From assembly GCA_029974035.1 (NCBI GenBank), contig JARKQG010000031.1, positions 1 to 28,407 of the forward strand: a stretch of DNA of 28,407 bases, in the 5' to 3' direction. The notes beneath the pieces are model-generated. The model ran no database searches. It saw only the letters and a list, made by a program, of their open reading frames with translations, and was not told the DNA's origin. Source of the stretch: Eubacteriales bacterium (GTDB lineage: Bacteria; Bacillota_A; Clostridia; Christensenellales; Aristaeellaceae). Shown here piece by piece: positions 1 through 8,042 of the stretch. Position 1 is the first letter of the stretch. The number at the start of each line of letters is the position of its first letter. The position numbers and the translations under genes are program-made.

Positions 1-507
1 GAAGGGCGAGCCGCGGCTTGCCGGCGTACCCGTCAGCGGCATGGGCGGCATCGAAACCTGGCGGGACGCGGCGAATTCATCGCCATGGGCTGCGAAAGTG
101 TGCAGGTGACCACGGCCGTCATGCAGTACGGCTACCGGATCATCGAGGACATGATCCTGGGCCTTCGGCTCTATCTGGACGAGCGGGGCATGGAAAGCGT
201 CACCCAGCTGGTGGGCCGGGCCCTCCCCCGCATCGTGCCCGCGGACGACCTGGACCGGGAAACCGTCTGCCTGCCCAAGTTCGACCGCGCGAAGTGCGTG
301 GGCTGCGGCCGCTGCCGCGTGTCCTGCGACGACGCGGGCCATCAGGCGCTGCGGCGGGGCGAGCGGGGCGCGCCCGTGCTGGACGCAAAAAAGTGCGTGG
401 GATGCCATCTGTGCGTCGCCGTCTGCCCGGTGGAGGCCGTTTCTCAGGGCCCCCGGGTGAAAAAGCGCCGTGCCGCCGGGGGCGGCGCCCACGCCGAAGT
501 GGGATAA
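1..507 (+). CDS. preA: NAD-dependent dihydropyrimidine dehydrogenase subunit PreA, C-terminal part, with apparent frameshift
   Basis: PreA forms, with PreT, the cytoplasmic enzyme that interconverts uracil/thymine and their dihydro forms. The 5' part lies outside the window. Positions 2-73 read in frame 2 as PreA barrel sequence (GVPVSGMGGIETWRDAA). From about 73 onward the match continues in frame 1 (EFIAMG, then VQVTTAVMQYGYRIIED). One base appears missing in the run GCGGCG-AATTC, where GCG GCG GAA TTC would be expected. The C-terminus carries two 4Fe-4S motifs, CVGCGRCRVSC (coded at 295-327) and CVGCHLCVAVCP (394-429), as in the family. The stop at 505-507 is 18 bp before the next gene, so they probably form one operon. 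It could be a pseudogene or an assembly error; the downstream reading frame is intact. The family assignment is firm. Confidence 0.85.
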   Translation, partial: EGRAAACRRTRQRHGRHRNLAGRGEFIAMGCESVQVTTAVMQYGYRIIEDMILGLRLYLDERGMESVTQLVGRALPRIVPADDLDRETVCLPKFDRAKCVGCGRCRVSCDDAGHQALRRGERGAPVLDAKKCVGCHLCVAVCPVEAVSQGPRVKKRRAAGGGAHAEVG

Positions 508-525
508 TACGAGGGGGAATGAACC

Positions 526-1755
526 GTGATTTCATGCAATCTCAAGCGGTTGGAAGACAAAATCCGCACATTTTCGGCCTTTGGCGACACCGGAAAGGGC
601 GGCGTCACCCGGTTTTCACTGTCGCCGGAGGCCCTTGCCGCCCGGGCGGAATTCGTGCGGCGGATGGAGGCCATCGGCTGCGCCGTCGTCAGCGACGACA
701 TGGCCAACCTCTACGCCACGCTGCCCGGCGCCGAAGCCCTGCCCGCCATTCTGACCGGCTCCCACCTGGATTCCGTGCGCCGGGGCGGCAATTACGACGG
801 CGTACTGGGGGTACTGTCCGCCATGGAGGCGCTGGAGACCATCGCCCGCGAAAAGGTGCCCCACCGCCATCCGCTGACCGCCATGGTCTGGACCAACGAG
901 GAGGGCGCGCGCTTTGAGCCCGCGATGATGTCCTCCGGCGTGGTCTGCGGCAAGTTTGACAAGGAAAAAATGCTGGCCTCCCAGGCCAAGGACGTGCCGG
1001 GGCTCACCTTCGGCGAGGCGCTGGCCGCATCCGGCTACGCGGGCGACGAGGAAAACCGCATGTCGCCGGACAAATACGCGGCGCTCATTGAGCTGCACAT
1101 CGAACAGGGGCCGGTGCTGGAGGCCGAGGGCTGCGACATCGGCGTCGTCGAGGGCGTCGCCGGCATGATCAACTACGAATTCACCTTCATCGGCCAGGCC
1201 GACCACGCCGGCACCACGCCCATGAAGTACCGCAAAGACGCGCTCTACGCCGCGGTCAAAACCATCCAGTACCTGCACGACGAGCTGGACGAGCTGGACC
1301 CCGCGCTGGTCTACACCACCGGCAAGATCTCCTGCCATCCCAACATTCACACCATCATCCCGGACGAGGTGCGCTTTACGCTGGACGCCCGGCATTACAG
1401 CCCCGACGTGCTGCACCAGGTGCTGGCCGTCATCGGCCGAATTCCGCCGGAGGTGGCGGGCTGCAAGGCCGGCTGGCAGGAGGCCTGGTCCAGAAAGAGC
1501 GTCGCCTTCTCCCGGGAGCTAGTGGACATGGTGGAGAAAAGCGCCCAGACCTGCGGCTATTCGGCCATGCGCATGGTGTCCGGCCCCGGCCACGATGCCC
1601 AGTACGCCGCGGACAAACTGCCCACCGCGATGATCTTCGTGCCCTCCGTGGGCGGCCACAGCCATTGCGAATTGGAGTACACCCCGGCGCAGGCCTGCGC
1701 CAGGGGCGTCAACGTGCTGATCCAGACGCTGCTGGCCATCGACCGCGCGATGTAA
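526..1755 (+). CDS. M20-family Zn-dependent amidohydrolase, probable beta-ureidopropionase (or allantoate amidohydrolase)
   Basis: 409 aa, the usual length for the N-carbamoyl-amino-acid/allantoate amidohydrolase branch of peptidase family M20. These cytoplasmic enzymes hydrolyse ureido compounds using two metal ions. Visible motifs are GSHLDSV (H80), GGNYDGVLG (bridging D91), the catalytic pair in WTNEEGARF (E125/E126), LHIEQGPVLE (H191), the dimerisation-domain motif ADHAGTTPM (H227) and GGHSHCELE (H380). The start is GTG at 526, with the strong Shine-Dalgarno GAGGGGG at 511-517. The neighbouring PreA suggests cleavage of N-carbamoyl-beta-alanine in reductive pyrimidine breakdown, but allantoate or N-carbamoyl-amino acid specificity cannot be excluded from sequence alone. 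No dihydropyrimidinase is in the window; it would be expected upstream. Confidence 0.88.
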   Translation: MISCNLKRLEDKIRTFSAFGDTGKGGVTRFSLSPEALAARAEFVRRMEAIGCAVVSDDMANLYATLPGAEALPAILTGSHLDSVRRGGNYDGVLGVLSAMEALETIAREKVPHRHPLTAMVWTNEEGARFEPAMMSSGVVCGKFDKEKMLASQAKDVPGLTFGEALAASGYAGDEENRMSPDKYAALIELHIEQGPVLEAEGCDIGVVEGVAGMINYEFTFIGQADHAGTTPMKYRKDALYAAVKTIQYLHDELDELDPALVYTTGKISCHPNIHTIIPDEVRFTLDARHYSPDVLHQVLAVIGRIPPEVAGCKAGWQEAWSRKSVAFSRELVDMVEKSAQTCGYSAMRMVSGPGHDAQYAADKLPTAMIFVPSVGGHSHCELEYTPAQACARGVNVLIQTLLAIDRAM

Positions 1756-1756
1756 C

Positions 1757-1821
1757 GCCGCGGCGAAAAAGGACCGGGCCGGCGGGAGCGCCCCCCCCGG
1801 CCCGGTCCTTTTTCGCCGCGG

Positions 1822-1822
<1 letters not shown>
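1757..1822. terminator. Bidirectional terminator between the amidohydrolase and livF
   Basis: Perfect 26-bp inverted repeat: left arm 1757-1782, right arm 1797-1822, 14-nt C-rich loop. Each arm contains an A5 or T5 block followed by a GC-rich core, so the RNA from either strand forms a GC hairpin flanked by a U-tract. It starts 2 bp after the amidohydrolase stop and ends on the first base of the livF stop triplet. One structure therefore ends both convergent transcripts. Confidence 0.9.
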
Positions 1823-2538
<716 letters not shown>

Positions 2539-2541
2539 CCA

Positions 2542-3330
2542 TCACCCCTCCAGCGCCTCGTCTTCGTCATCCTCGTTGCCCAGATATGCCTCGATGACCT
2601 CCGGGTTGCACTTGATCTCCTCCGGCGTGCCCTCGGCGATCTTGACGCCGTAGTTGATCACGGTGATCCGGTCCGAAAGGCCCATCACCAGCTTCATGTC
2701 GTGCTCGATCAAAAGGATCGAAACCCCCGTGTCCCGGCGCAGCTTCAGAATGAAGGCCTTCATTTCCTCGGTCTCCCGGGGGTTGAGGCCGGCGGCGGGG
2801 TCGTCCAAGAGCAGAAGCTTCGGCTCCAGCGCCAGCGCCCGGGCGATCTCCAGGCGGCGCTGCTGGCCGTAGGACAGGTTCCTGGCCATCTCCTGCTCCT
2901 TGCCGGAGAGGCCCACGTAGTCCAGCAGCTCCAGCACCTTGTCGTAGGCGGCCTGCTCCTCGCGCCGGAGCCTTGGCAGCCTGAGCACGATGTCAAAAAG
3001 GCCCTCCTTCATGCGCATGTAGCGGCCCACCAGGATGTTCTCCGCCACCAACATGTCCTTGAACAGGCGGATGTTCTGGAACGTCCGGGCGATGCCCTTC
3101 TGGGCCACGCGCTCCGGCGACAGCTTGGTGAGGTTTTTGCCGTCAAAGGTAATGGTGCCGCTGTCGGGCACGTAGTAGCCCGAGATCATGTTGAAAAACG
3201 TGGTCTTGCCCGCGCCGTTGGGCCCGATGACGGACACGATCTGCCCCTTTTCCATCGAAAAGTTGACGCTGTTGATGGCGGTCAGGCCGCCGAAATTCTT
3301 GGTCAGGTTGGTCACATTCAGCAGTCTCAC
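2542..3330 (-). CDS. livG: Branched-chain amino acid-type ABC transporter ATPase LivG
   Basis: 262 aa from a GTG start at 3330. That start overlaps the livM stop as GTGA (4-bp overlap), pointing to translational coupling; a longer frame upstream is only read-through into livM sequence. Walker A is GPNGAGKTT (36-44), the signature is LSYGQQRR (152-159) and the switch motif is LLIEHD (His 210), as expected for LivG. Walker B reads LLLLDDP, so the catalytic Glu is replaced by Asp at residue 177; the usual sequence is LDEPAAGLNP. The rest of that motif (AAGLNP) is intact. The C-terminus is unusually acidic (NEDDEDEALEG). It would pair with LivF under the LivH/LivM membrane dimer. Confidence 0.94.
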   Translation of the reverse strand: MRLLNVTNLTKNFGGLTAINSVNFSMEKGQIVSVIGPNGAGKTTFFNMISGYYVPDSGTITFDGKNLTKLSPERVAQKGIARTFQNIRLFKDMLVAENILVGRYMRMKEGLFDIVLRLPRLRREEQAAYDKVLELLDYVGLSGKEQEMARNLSYGQQRRLEIARALALEPKLLLLDDPAAGLNPRETEEMKAFILKLRRDTGVSILLIEHDMKLVMGLSDRITVINYGVKIAEGTPEEIKCNPEVIEAYLGNEDDEDEALEG

Positions 3331-4613
3331 GCTTCTCGCCCCCCGTCCGCGTCCGGCCGGGCGGCCCGACGCTTTTTCAGCGTCAGCACGCGCTTTTCGG
3401 GCAGCAGGCCCTTGGGCCGGAAGATGCACATCAGCACCAGGATCAGGCCGAATACCAGCTTTTCATACTTGGCGGGGTTGAGCCCCGCCGGCAGCACCAG
3501 CGCGCCGGATGTGGCAAGGCCCGTGAAAAATTCCGAAAGGTCCTTCAGAATCTGCAGCTGCAGGACCACCACCGCCAGCGCGCCGATGATCACGCCCCGC
3601 TGACTGCCCGTGCCGCCCAGAATCACCATGCACAGGATGATGATGGACTCGGTAAAGGTGAAGCTGGTGGGGTCGATGTAGCTTTGCAGCGCCGCGAACA
3701 CCACCCCCATCATGCCGGCCAGGCCCGCGCCGATGGTGAAGGAAAGCAGCTTCATCCGCACCACCGGCACGCCCATGGTGCGGGCCACCAGCTCGTCCTC
3801 GCGGATGGCCACCCAGGCGCGGCCAATGCGGGAATTGTTGAGGTTGCGCACCACCACCACCGTCAGGAGGAACAGCGCCAGCACAATCAGATAGAAGAAC
3901 ACCGGCTTATTCAGCGCCAGCCCGAACAGACTGGGCGGCTTGGGCGCCTGGATGGGCGTGATGCCCATGGGGCCGTTGGTGATGTTGACGGGCTGGTTGA
4001 GGTTGTTGAAGAGCAGGCGGATGATCTCCGCAAAGCCCAGCGTGACGATGGCCAGGTAATCGCCCTTGAGGCGCAATACCGGAAGCCCCAGAAGGAACCC
4101 CACCGCCCCCGCCACGATAAAGCCCAGCACCAGGAACAGCCAGAACCAGTTGCCCGACAGCGGATACGCGCCAAAACCCATGAACTGCGCCGCCTGGCGG
4201 GAGGCGAAAATCGCGTAGGTGTAGGCGCCCACGGCGTAAAACGCCGCGTAGCCCAGGTTCAAAAGCCCCGTGTAGCCCACCACGATGTTGAGCCCCATCG
4301 AGAGCACCGCGTAGACCCCCACCATCGTGGCCACATAGGCAAATGTGCCGCTGGCCGCACCCACGATGGGCATCACCACCGCCAGGTCCACGGCGGCGAT
4401 GGCAAAGCGCAGCATCTTGGGCAGCTTCGCCATGGTGAGCAGCATCAGCGAAAAGAGGAAGGCCACAAAGACCACGCTGTTGGTCTTATAAATCAGCGCC
4501 AGCACCGGCGCGGCCAGGATCACGATCGTTTCCAGGATGAGGATGACGCGCTCCCCGGCGGTCATTTGGGAAAAGGCGGGCGCGTCCTGGGTTTTTCGGG
4601 CAAGTGTCGTCAC
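3327..4613 (-). CDS. livM: Branched-chain amino acid-type ABC transporter permease LivM
   Basis: 428 aa integral membrane subunit. It is rich in hydrophobic segments, starting around residues 25-42 and 48-62 and continuing through roughly ten spans. It shows the LivM-type core GLNIVVGYTGLLNLGYAAFYAVGAYTYAI-like stretch near residues 107-136, the loop LRLKGDYLAIVTLGFAEI-like segment, and IREDELVARTMGV before the last spans, which is the expected ATPase-contact loop. The start is GTG at 4613, 3 bp after the livH stop, with an AGAAGG ribosome site just upstream. It ends in a basic tail (LTLKKRRAARPDADGGREA) and overlaps livG by 4 bp. It pairs with LivH to form the translocation pore. Confidence 0.94.
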   Translation of the reverse strand: MTTLARKTQDAPAFSQMTAGERVILILETIVILAAPVLALIYKTNSVVFVAFLFSLMLLTMAKLPKMLRFAIAAVDLAVVMPIVGAASGTFAYVATMVGVYAVLSMGLNIVVGYTGLLNLGYAAFYAVGAYTYAIFASRQAAQFMGFGAYPLSGNWFWLFLVLGFIVAGAVGFLLGLPVLRLKGDYLAIVTLGFAEIIRLLFNNLNQPVNITNGPMGITPIQAPKPPSLFGLALNKPVFFYLIVLALFLLTVVVVRNLNNSRIGRAWVAIREDELVARTMGVPVVRMKLLSFTIGAGLAGMMGVVFAALQSYIDPTSFTFTESIIILCMVILGGTGSQRGVIIGALAVVVLQLQILKDLSEFFTGLATSGALVLPAGLNPAKYEKLVFGLILVLMCIFRPKGLLPEKRVLTLKKRRAARPDADGGREA

Positions 4614-4616
4614 GGG

Positions 4617-5585
4617 CTACACCTTCTCTCCGGCGGGTTTGCCCAGCAGGCCGCTGGGCTTGACGATCAGAATCAGGATCAGGATCACAAAGGCGAACAC
4701 GTCCTTGTATTCCGATCCGAACATGCCCCCGGTCAGCGCGCCCAGAAACGCCGCGCCGAACACCTCGAGAAGCCCCAGCAGCACGCCGCCCAGCATTGCG
4801 CCGGGCAGGCTGCCGATGCCGCCGAACACCGCCGCGGTAAAGGCCTTCATGCCCAGGATAAAGCCGGAATAGGGCGATATGGAGCCGTACTGCACCGAAA
4901 ACAGCGTGCCCGCCGCACCGCCCATGCCCGCGCCGATCAGGAACGTCATCGAAATCACCTTGTTGACGTTGATGCCCATCAGCTGCGCGGTGCCGCGGTC
5001 CTGGGCGACGGCGCGCATGGCCTTGCCCCACTTGGTGCGGTTGACGAAGACCGTCAGCCCCAGCATGATCACCACGCAGAAGGCCACGATGTAGAGCGTC
5101 TTCTCCGGGATCGCCATCGACGGGGTGATCTGGATGCGGTTCCCGAACATCGACGGCGCGTACAGATAGAAGCTGCCGTTTTTGATCTCGGCGCCCATGC
5201 GCACCGCGTCCTGCAGGATGAACGAAACGCCGATGGCGGAAATGAAGGGCACCAGCTTGGGCGCGTTGCGCACGGGCTTGTAGGCCACCCGGTCCACCGC
5301 CACGCCCAAAAGACCCGTCACCACCATCGCGAACAGGATCGCGAGGATCAGCATCATCGTCGGCGGCATTCCGGCAAAGTACCCCTGGCTCTGCAAAAGC
5401 AGCAGGATCTCCGTGCCGGCAAACGCGCCGAACATGAACAGCTCGCTGTGCGCGAAGTTGATGAATTCCAAAATGCCGTACACCATCGTGTAGCCCAGCG
5501 CGACAATCGCGTACACGAAGCCCAGCGCCAGGCCGTCCGAGATGAGCTGCGGCACGATGGCCTTCAGTGCGGATAGCTCATTCAT
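4617..5585 (-). CDS. livH: Branched-chain amino acid-type ABC transporter permease LivH
   Basis: 322 aa from ATG 5585 (MNELSALKAIVPQ), preceded by GGAAGGG about ten bases upstream. A longer frame to 5672 would run through an intergenic hairpin and is unlikely. It is multi-spanning. Family hallmarks include the N-terminal GLALGFVYAIVALGYTMVYG-type span, GILEFINFAHSELFMFGAF, the contact loop WGKAMRAVAQDRGTAQLMGI, and the C-terminal AFTAAVFGGIGSLPGAMLGG. It forms the membrane dimer with LivM. It is separated from livK by 108 bp with dyad symmetry, whereas livH-M-G-F are nearly contiguous. Confidence 0.94.
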   Translation of the reverse strand: MNELSALKAIVPQLISDGLALGFVYAIVALGYTMVYGILEFINFAHSELFMFGAFAGTEILLLLQSQGYFAGMPPTMMLILAILFAMVVTGLLGVAVDRVAYKPVRNAPKLVPFISAIGVSFILQDAVRMGAEIKNGSFYLYAPSMFGNRIQITPSMAIPEKTLYIVAFCVVIMLGLTVFVNRTKWGKAMRAVAQDRGTAQLMGINVNKVISMTFLIGAGMGGAAGTLFSVQYGSISPYSGFILGMKAFTAAVFGGIGSLPGAMLGGVLLGLLEVFGAAFLGALTGGMFGSEYKDVFAFVILILILIVKPSGLLGKPAGEKV

Positions 5586-5608
5586 TGTCCATCGACCCTT
5601 CCGATGCC

Positions 5609-5640
5609 CGTTGCAGGAGGGTGCGCCCCCCCCTGCAACG
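5609..5640 (-). promoter_or_regulatory. Intercistronic hairpin between livK and livH
   Basis: The arms CGTTGCAGG (5609-5617) and CCTGCAACG (5632-5640) can pair, with a GC-rich interior. The structure sits in the only sizeable gap inside the liv operon, shortly before the livH ribosome site, and no T-tract follows on the minus strand. In binding-protein operons such hairpins often stabilise the upstream message, so that the binding protein is made in excess. That role is an inference here. Confidence 0.5.
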
Positions 5641-5693
5641 AACCAGATTGTAGAGCCCCCGGGGCTTTCCATGTCCGGCCGGTAATCCGGCGC

Positions 5694-6878
5694 TTACTTC
5701 AGGTATTCCGCCGCCGGGATGGACTTGATGGCCACCGGCGGGTAGGCCGCGGTCTCAAAGCCCAGCACGTAGATGGTGGCCTCGGTGTTGTCGCCGATGT
5801 CGTTGAAGCTGACGTCGGTGGCCAGGCCCTTGAAGTCCTTGATGCCGCGCACGGCGACGGCTACCTGCTCACGGGTGGGCAGCGTGCCGCCGTTTGCCTC
5901 GATGGCGGCCTTCACGGCGTCCAGCGTCACGTTCATGGCGTCATAGCCGTAGGCGGCAAACGCCTCCGGCGCGCGGCCGTAGAGCTCGGTGAACTTCGCG
6001 ACAAATTCCGCGCCCGCCTCGGTGCCGGATACGTCCGCCGCCACGGAGGTGTAGTAGTTGCCGATGACCGCGTCGCCCGCGATCTTCACCAGCTCGGCGG
6101 AGTCCATGCCGTCCGGGCCCAGGAACACCACGTCGATGCCCTTTTCCTTGAGCTGCTTGATGATGAGCGCGCCCTCCGGGTACATGCCGCCGAAGTACAC
6201 CGACTCGGCGCCGCTGGCGCGGATCATTTCTTCCACGGCGGAGAAGTCCGCCTCGCCGGCGGTGATGCCCTCGTAGCCCTTCACCTCGCCGCCGATCTCC
6301 TCAAAGCGCTTTTTGAACTGGTCGGCCACGCCCTGGCCGTAGGTAGTCTTGTCCTGCAGGATGAACACGCTCTTTTTGCCCAGGCCGAACAGGAAGTCCG
6401 CGCCGGCGGGGCCCTGGGCGTCGTCGCGGGCGCAGATGCGGCTCACGGTGGGCAGCGCCCGGTCCGTCACGTCGGGGCTGGTGTTGGCCGGGGAGACCAT
6501 CGCCAGGCCGTATCCGTTGTAGACTTCGGAGGAGGGGATGGCCACGCCGGAATTGTAGTGCCCCACCACCGCCAGCACCTCGGGGTCCTCCACCAGGCGC
6601 TGCGCGTTGCTGACGCCCACCTTCGGGTCGGCCTGGTCGTCCGTCGGGACGAACTGGAGGTCAAACCCCAGCGCCTTGAATTCCTCGACGCGGGCGTTGA
6701 GCGCCATCTCAATGCCGTTTTTGATGGAGCTGCCCAGCGCGGACTGACTGCCCGACAGCGGCGTGGCGCTGGCGATCTTGATCACCGGCAGCGCGGACGC
6801 CCCGGCGGAGAGGATCAGTCCGGAGAAAAGCATCATGGCCAGCGCGACGGAAAGGATCCTGGGGAGCATTCTCTTCAT
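5694..6878 (-). CDS. livK: LIV-type ABC transporter substrate-binding protein (LivK-like)
   Basis: 394 aa exported receptor of the type I periplasmic-binding fold used by LIV/amide/urea-type importers. The start is ATG 6878, with Shine-Dalgarno GGAGGC at 6886-6891; the frame open upstream to 6947 lacks a better site. The signal peptide has basic MKRMLPR, a hydrophobic core to about residue 24 and a likely cleavage site after ASA (residue 29). There is no lipobox cysteine. The mature start VIKIASATPLSGSQSALG and the segment EDPEVLAVVGHYNSGVAIP are typical of the family. It is the first gene of the operon behind a strong promoter. Family members bind leucine, short amides, urea or aromatics. 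With a pyrimidine catabolic operon facing it, a nucleobase or ureido ligand is a possible but unproven alternative to amino acids. Confidence 0.92.
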   Translation of the reverse strand: MKRMLPRILSVALAMMLFSGLILSAGASALPVIKIASATPLSGSQSALGSSIKNGIEMALNARVEEFKALGFDLQFVPTDDQADPKVGVSNAQRLVEDPEVLAVVGHYNSGVAIPSSEVYNGYGLAMVSPANTSPDVTDRALPTVSRICARDDAQGPAGADFLFGLGKKSVFILQDKTTYGQGVADQFKKRFEEIGGEVKGYEGITAGEADFSAVEEMIRASGAESVYFGGMYPEGALIIKQLKEKGIDVVFLGPDGMDSAELVKIAGDAVIGNYYTSVAADVSGTEAGAEFVAKFTELYGRAPEAFAAYGYDAMNVTLDAVKAAIEANGGTLPTREQVAVAVRGIKDFKGLATDVSFNDIGDNTEATIYVLGFETAAYPPVAIKSIPAAEYLK

Positions 6879-6932
6879 GGGATACGCCTCCTTTTCATTT
6901 CTCCGGGCGGGTTCCCGTCCGAAACCTGAAAA

Positions 6933-6977
6933 CAAAGCGCTTCCCAAGGGCCATATGGCATTTGAGAAGCGTCTTTG
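6933..6977 (-). promoter_or_regulatory. Long hairpin in the livK mRNA leader
   Basis: A 45-nt near-palindrome lies in the transcribed leader. In plus-strand notation the outer arms are CAAAG/CTTTG, then CGCTTC/GAAGCG with one bulged base, then CAA/TTG, and an inner GCCATATGGC palindrome forms the tip. It lies about 55-100 nt upstream of the livK start and downstream of the predicted transcription start. It matches no riboswitch I recognise. A role in mRNA stability or ligand/protein-responsive control is conjecture. Confidence 0.55.
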
Positions 6978-7047
6978 CTCTTTGTAAATTTGAATTCAAA
7001 AGACCGGGGCGGCCGCGTCGTCGCGGCAAAATCCGCTTTATTGGTTG

Positions 7048-7076
7048 AGTATATGCATCGAAGGCGCCGCTGTCAA
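7048..7076 (-). promoter_or_regulatory. Sigma-70/A promoter of the liv operon
   Basis: On the minus strand the -35 TTGACA (plus positions 7071-7076) and -10 TATACT (7048-7053) are separated by exactly 17 bp. This is a near-perfect match in otherwise GC-rich DNA. It predicts a start near 7041 and a livK leader of about 160 nt. Confidence 0.85.
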
Positions 7077-7355
7077 GCGCGTTTTGGCCAAAAATGAATA
7101 TTTTACGGCGCGCGACTTCATTTGTGTCCGGATTCTGCCGCCGGGGGCCAGAGATGATTGGGCGTTGTGACATCGCGGAGTGCGGATAATGCGAATTGGG
7201 CGATCCGCGGCCGGGGCGCGCCGGGTTAAATCGCCGGTAAGGCGCGCCGCCGGCGTTAGCGCGGGGCAAATTCGGGTAAAAATAGAACCAGAACGGGCGC
7301 AACGCCCGGTTGCATTGAAAACCGGCAGCATCCGCTGCGCGAAGGAGGTTTTTTC

Positions 7356-7829
7356 ATGAAAATCAAGACTCTGGTCATCGCCGCGATGATGGTGGTCGCG
7401 GCCCTGGCCCTGGCGGGCTGCACCACCGGCACCACCCCCGCCGCCACGGCGACCCCTGCCGCCACCGAGGCGCCTGTCGCCACGGCAACCCCTGCCGCCA
7501 CTGAGGCGCCTGTCGCCACGGCAACCCCCGCCGCCACCGAGGCACCTGCCGCTGCGGCGACCCCCGCCGCCACCGAGGCGGCCGAGGCGGCCGCCCCCGC
7601 GCAGCTTGAGCTGACGGCGGACGAGTTGGCCGCCTACGACGGCAAGGACGGCAAGCCCGCCTACGTGGCCGTGGACGGCGTCATCTACGATGTGACGGAT
7701 GTGCCCCAGTGGGCGAACGGCACCCACAACGGCAACACCGCCGGCAAGGATCTGACGGATGTCATCAAGAGCGCCCCCCACGGCGAATCGGTGCTCGCGA
7801 AGCTGACGGTGGTCGGCAAGCTGAAGTAA
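7356..7829 (+). CDS. Lipoprotein with cytochrome b5-like heme/steroid-binding domain
   Basis: 157 aa. The N-terminus is a lipoprotein signal (MKIKTLVIAAMMVVAALALAGC) with lipobox LAGC and lipidated Cys 22. Residues 23-81 are an Ala/Thr/Pro/Glu linker built of 12-residue repeats. Residues 84-157 match the small bacterial cytochrome b5-like predicted heme-binding family (COG4892-type), with PAYVAVDGVIYDVT, WANGTHNG (His 124), AGKDLT and SAPHGESVLAKL (His 142). The two histidines are candidate heme ligands, by analogy with family members. The Shine-Dalgarno AAGGAGG is well placed. The product should sit on the outer face of the membrane as a tethered electron carrier or ligand binder; its partner is unknown. 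It stands alone between a divergent promoter region and its own terminator. Confidence 0.88.
   Translation: MKIKTLVIAAMMVVAALALAGCTTGTTPAATATPAATEAPVATATPAATEAPVATATPAATEAPAAAATPAATEAAEAAAPAQLELTADELAAYDGKDGKPAYVAVDGVIYDVTDVPQWANGTHNGNTAGKDLTDVIKSAPHGESVLAKLTVVGKLK
7443..7583 (+). repeat. Four 36-bp tandem repeats encoding an Ala/Thr/Pro/Glu linker
   Basis: Units begin at 7443, 7479, 7515 and 7551. Each encodes roughly ATATPAATEAPV; the fourth is degenerate. The copies differ by a few mostly synonymous changes, consistent with in-frame slippage or unequal exchange. They form the flexible spacer between the lipid anchor and the b5-like domain. Confidence 0.85.
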
Positions 7830-7874
7830 GGCTTCTCCGGTTTTTCCGGGAGGACACAGCGGTTCCCTCCGCGA

Positions 7875-7913
7875 AGAGCGCCCGCTCCGGTCAACGAAGC
7901 GGGCGCTCTTTTT
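7875..7913 (+). terminator. Rho-independent terminator of the b5-type lipoprotein gene
   Basis: A 12-bp perfect stem AGAGCGCCCGCT (7875-7886) / AGCGGGCGCTCT (7898-7909) with an 11-nt loop, running into T5. It lies 46 bp after the stop codon. Confidence 0.9.
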
Positions 7914-7925
7914 GCGGGCGCGGAT

Positions 7926-7954
7926 TTGACATGCGCGCCTGCATCTGGTATAGT
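7926..7954 (+). promoter_or_regulatory. Promoter of the GNAT-Rnk gene
   Basis: -35 TTGACA (7926-7931), 17-bp spacer, -10 TATAGT (7949-7954). It sits directly behind the preceding terminator and predicts a transcription start near 7961 and a leader of about 80 nt. Confidence 0.85.
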
Positions 7955-8042
7955 AAAAGGGCAAAGAACCGTCATGGCTTCTCCGTTTTGCAAGTGAGCG
8001 GCTTCATGAAAGGCTTTATCAACCGCGACGAGGTGTGGCAAT

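Larger units (their letters stand above)
6879..7355. other. Divergent intergenic region between livK and the b5-type lipoprotein gene
   Basis: No gene is apparent. The left half is the livK leader with its hairpin and promoter (listed separately). Positions 7077-7355 belong to the upstream region of the plus-strand lipoprotein gene. That part holds a small perfect hairpin, CGGGCG-CAA-CGCCCG (7294-7308), two copies of the octamer GGCGCGCC (about 7215 and 7241), and the ribosome site AAGGAGG about 7 bases before ATG 7356. A GATAAT at 7185-7190 has no well-spaced -35 partner, so I do not call a promoter for the lipoprotein gene. Confidence 0.6.

Noticed and set aside
501..510. GGATAATAC as a -10 box before the amidohydrolase
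   Set aside because: It covers the preA stop codon in a tightly spaced operon and no -35 lies at the right distance.
3684..5576. 630-codon His/Arg-rich open frame antisense to livM and livH
   Set aside because: Composition reflects the complement of membrane-protein codons; it spans two real genes and their boundary.
7162..7190. GTTGTGACA...GATAAT as a promoter for the b5-type lipoprotein
   Set aside because: The spacing is 12-15 bp for every reasonable -35, so it was not called.
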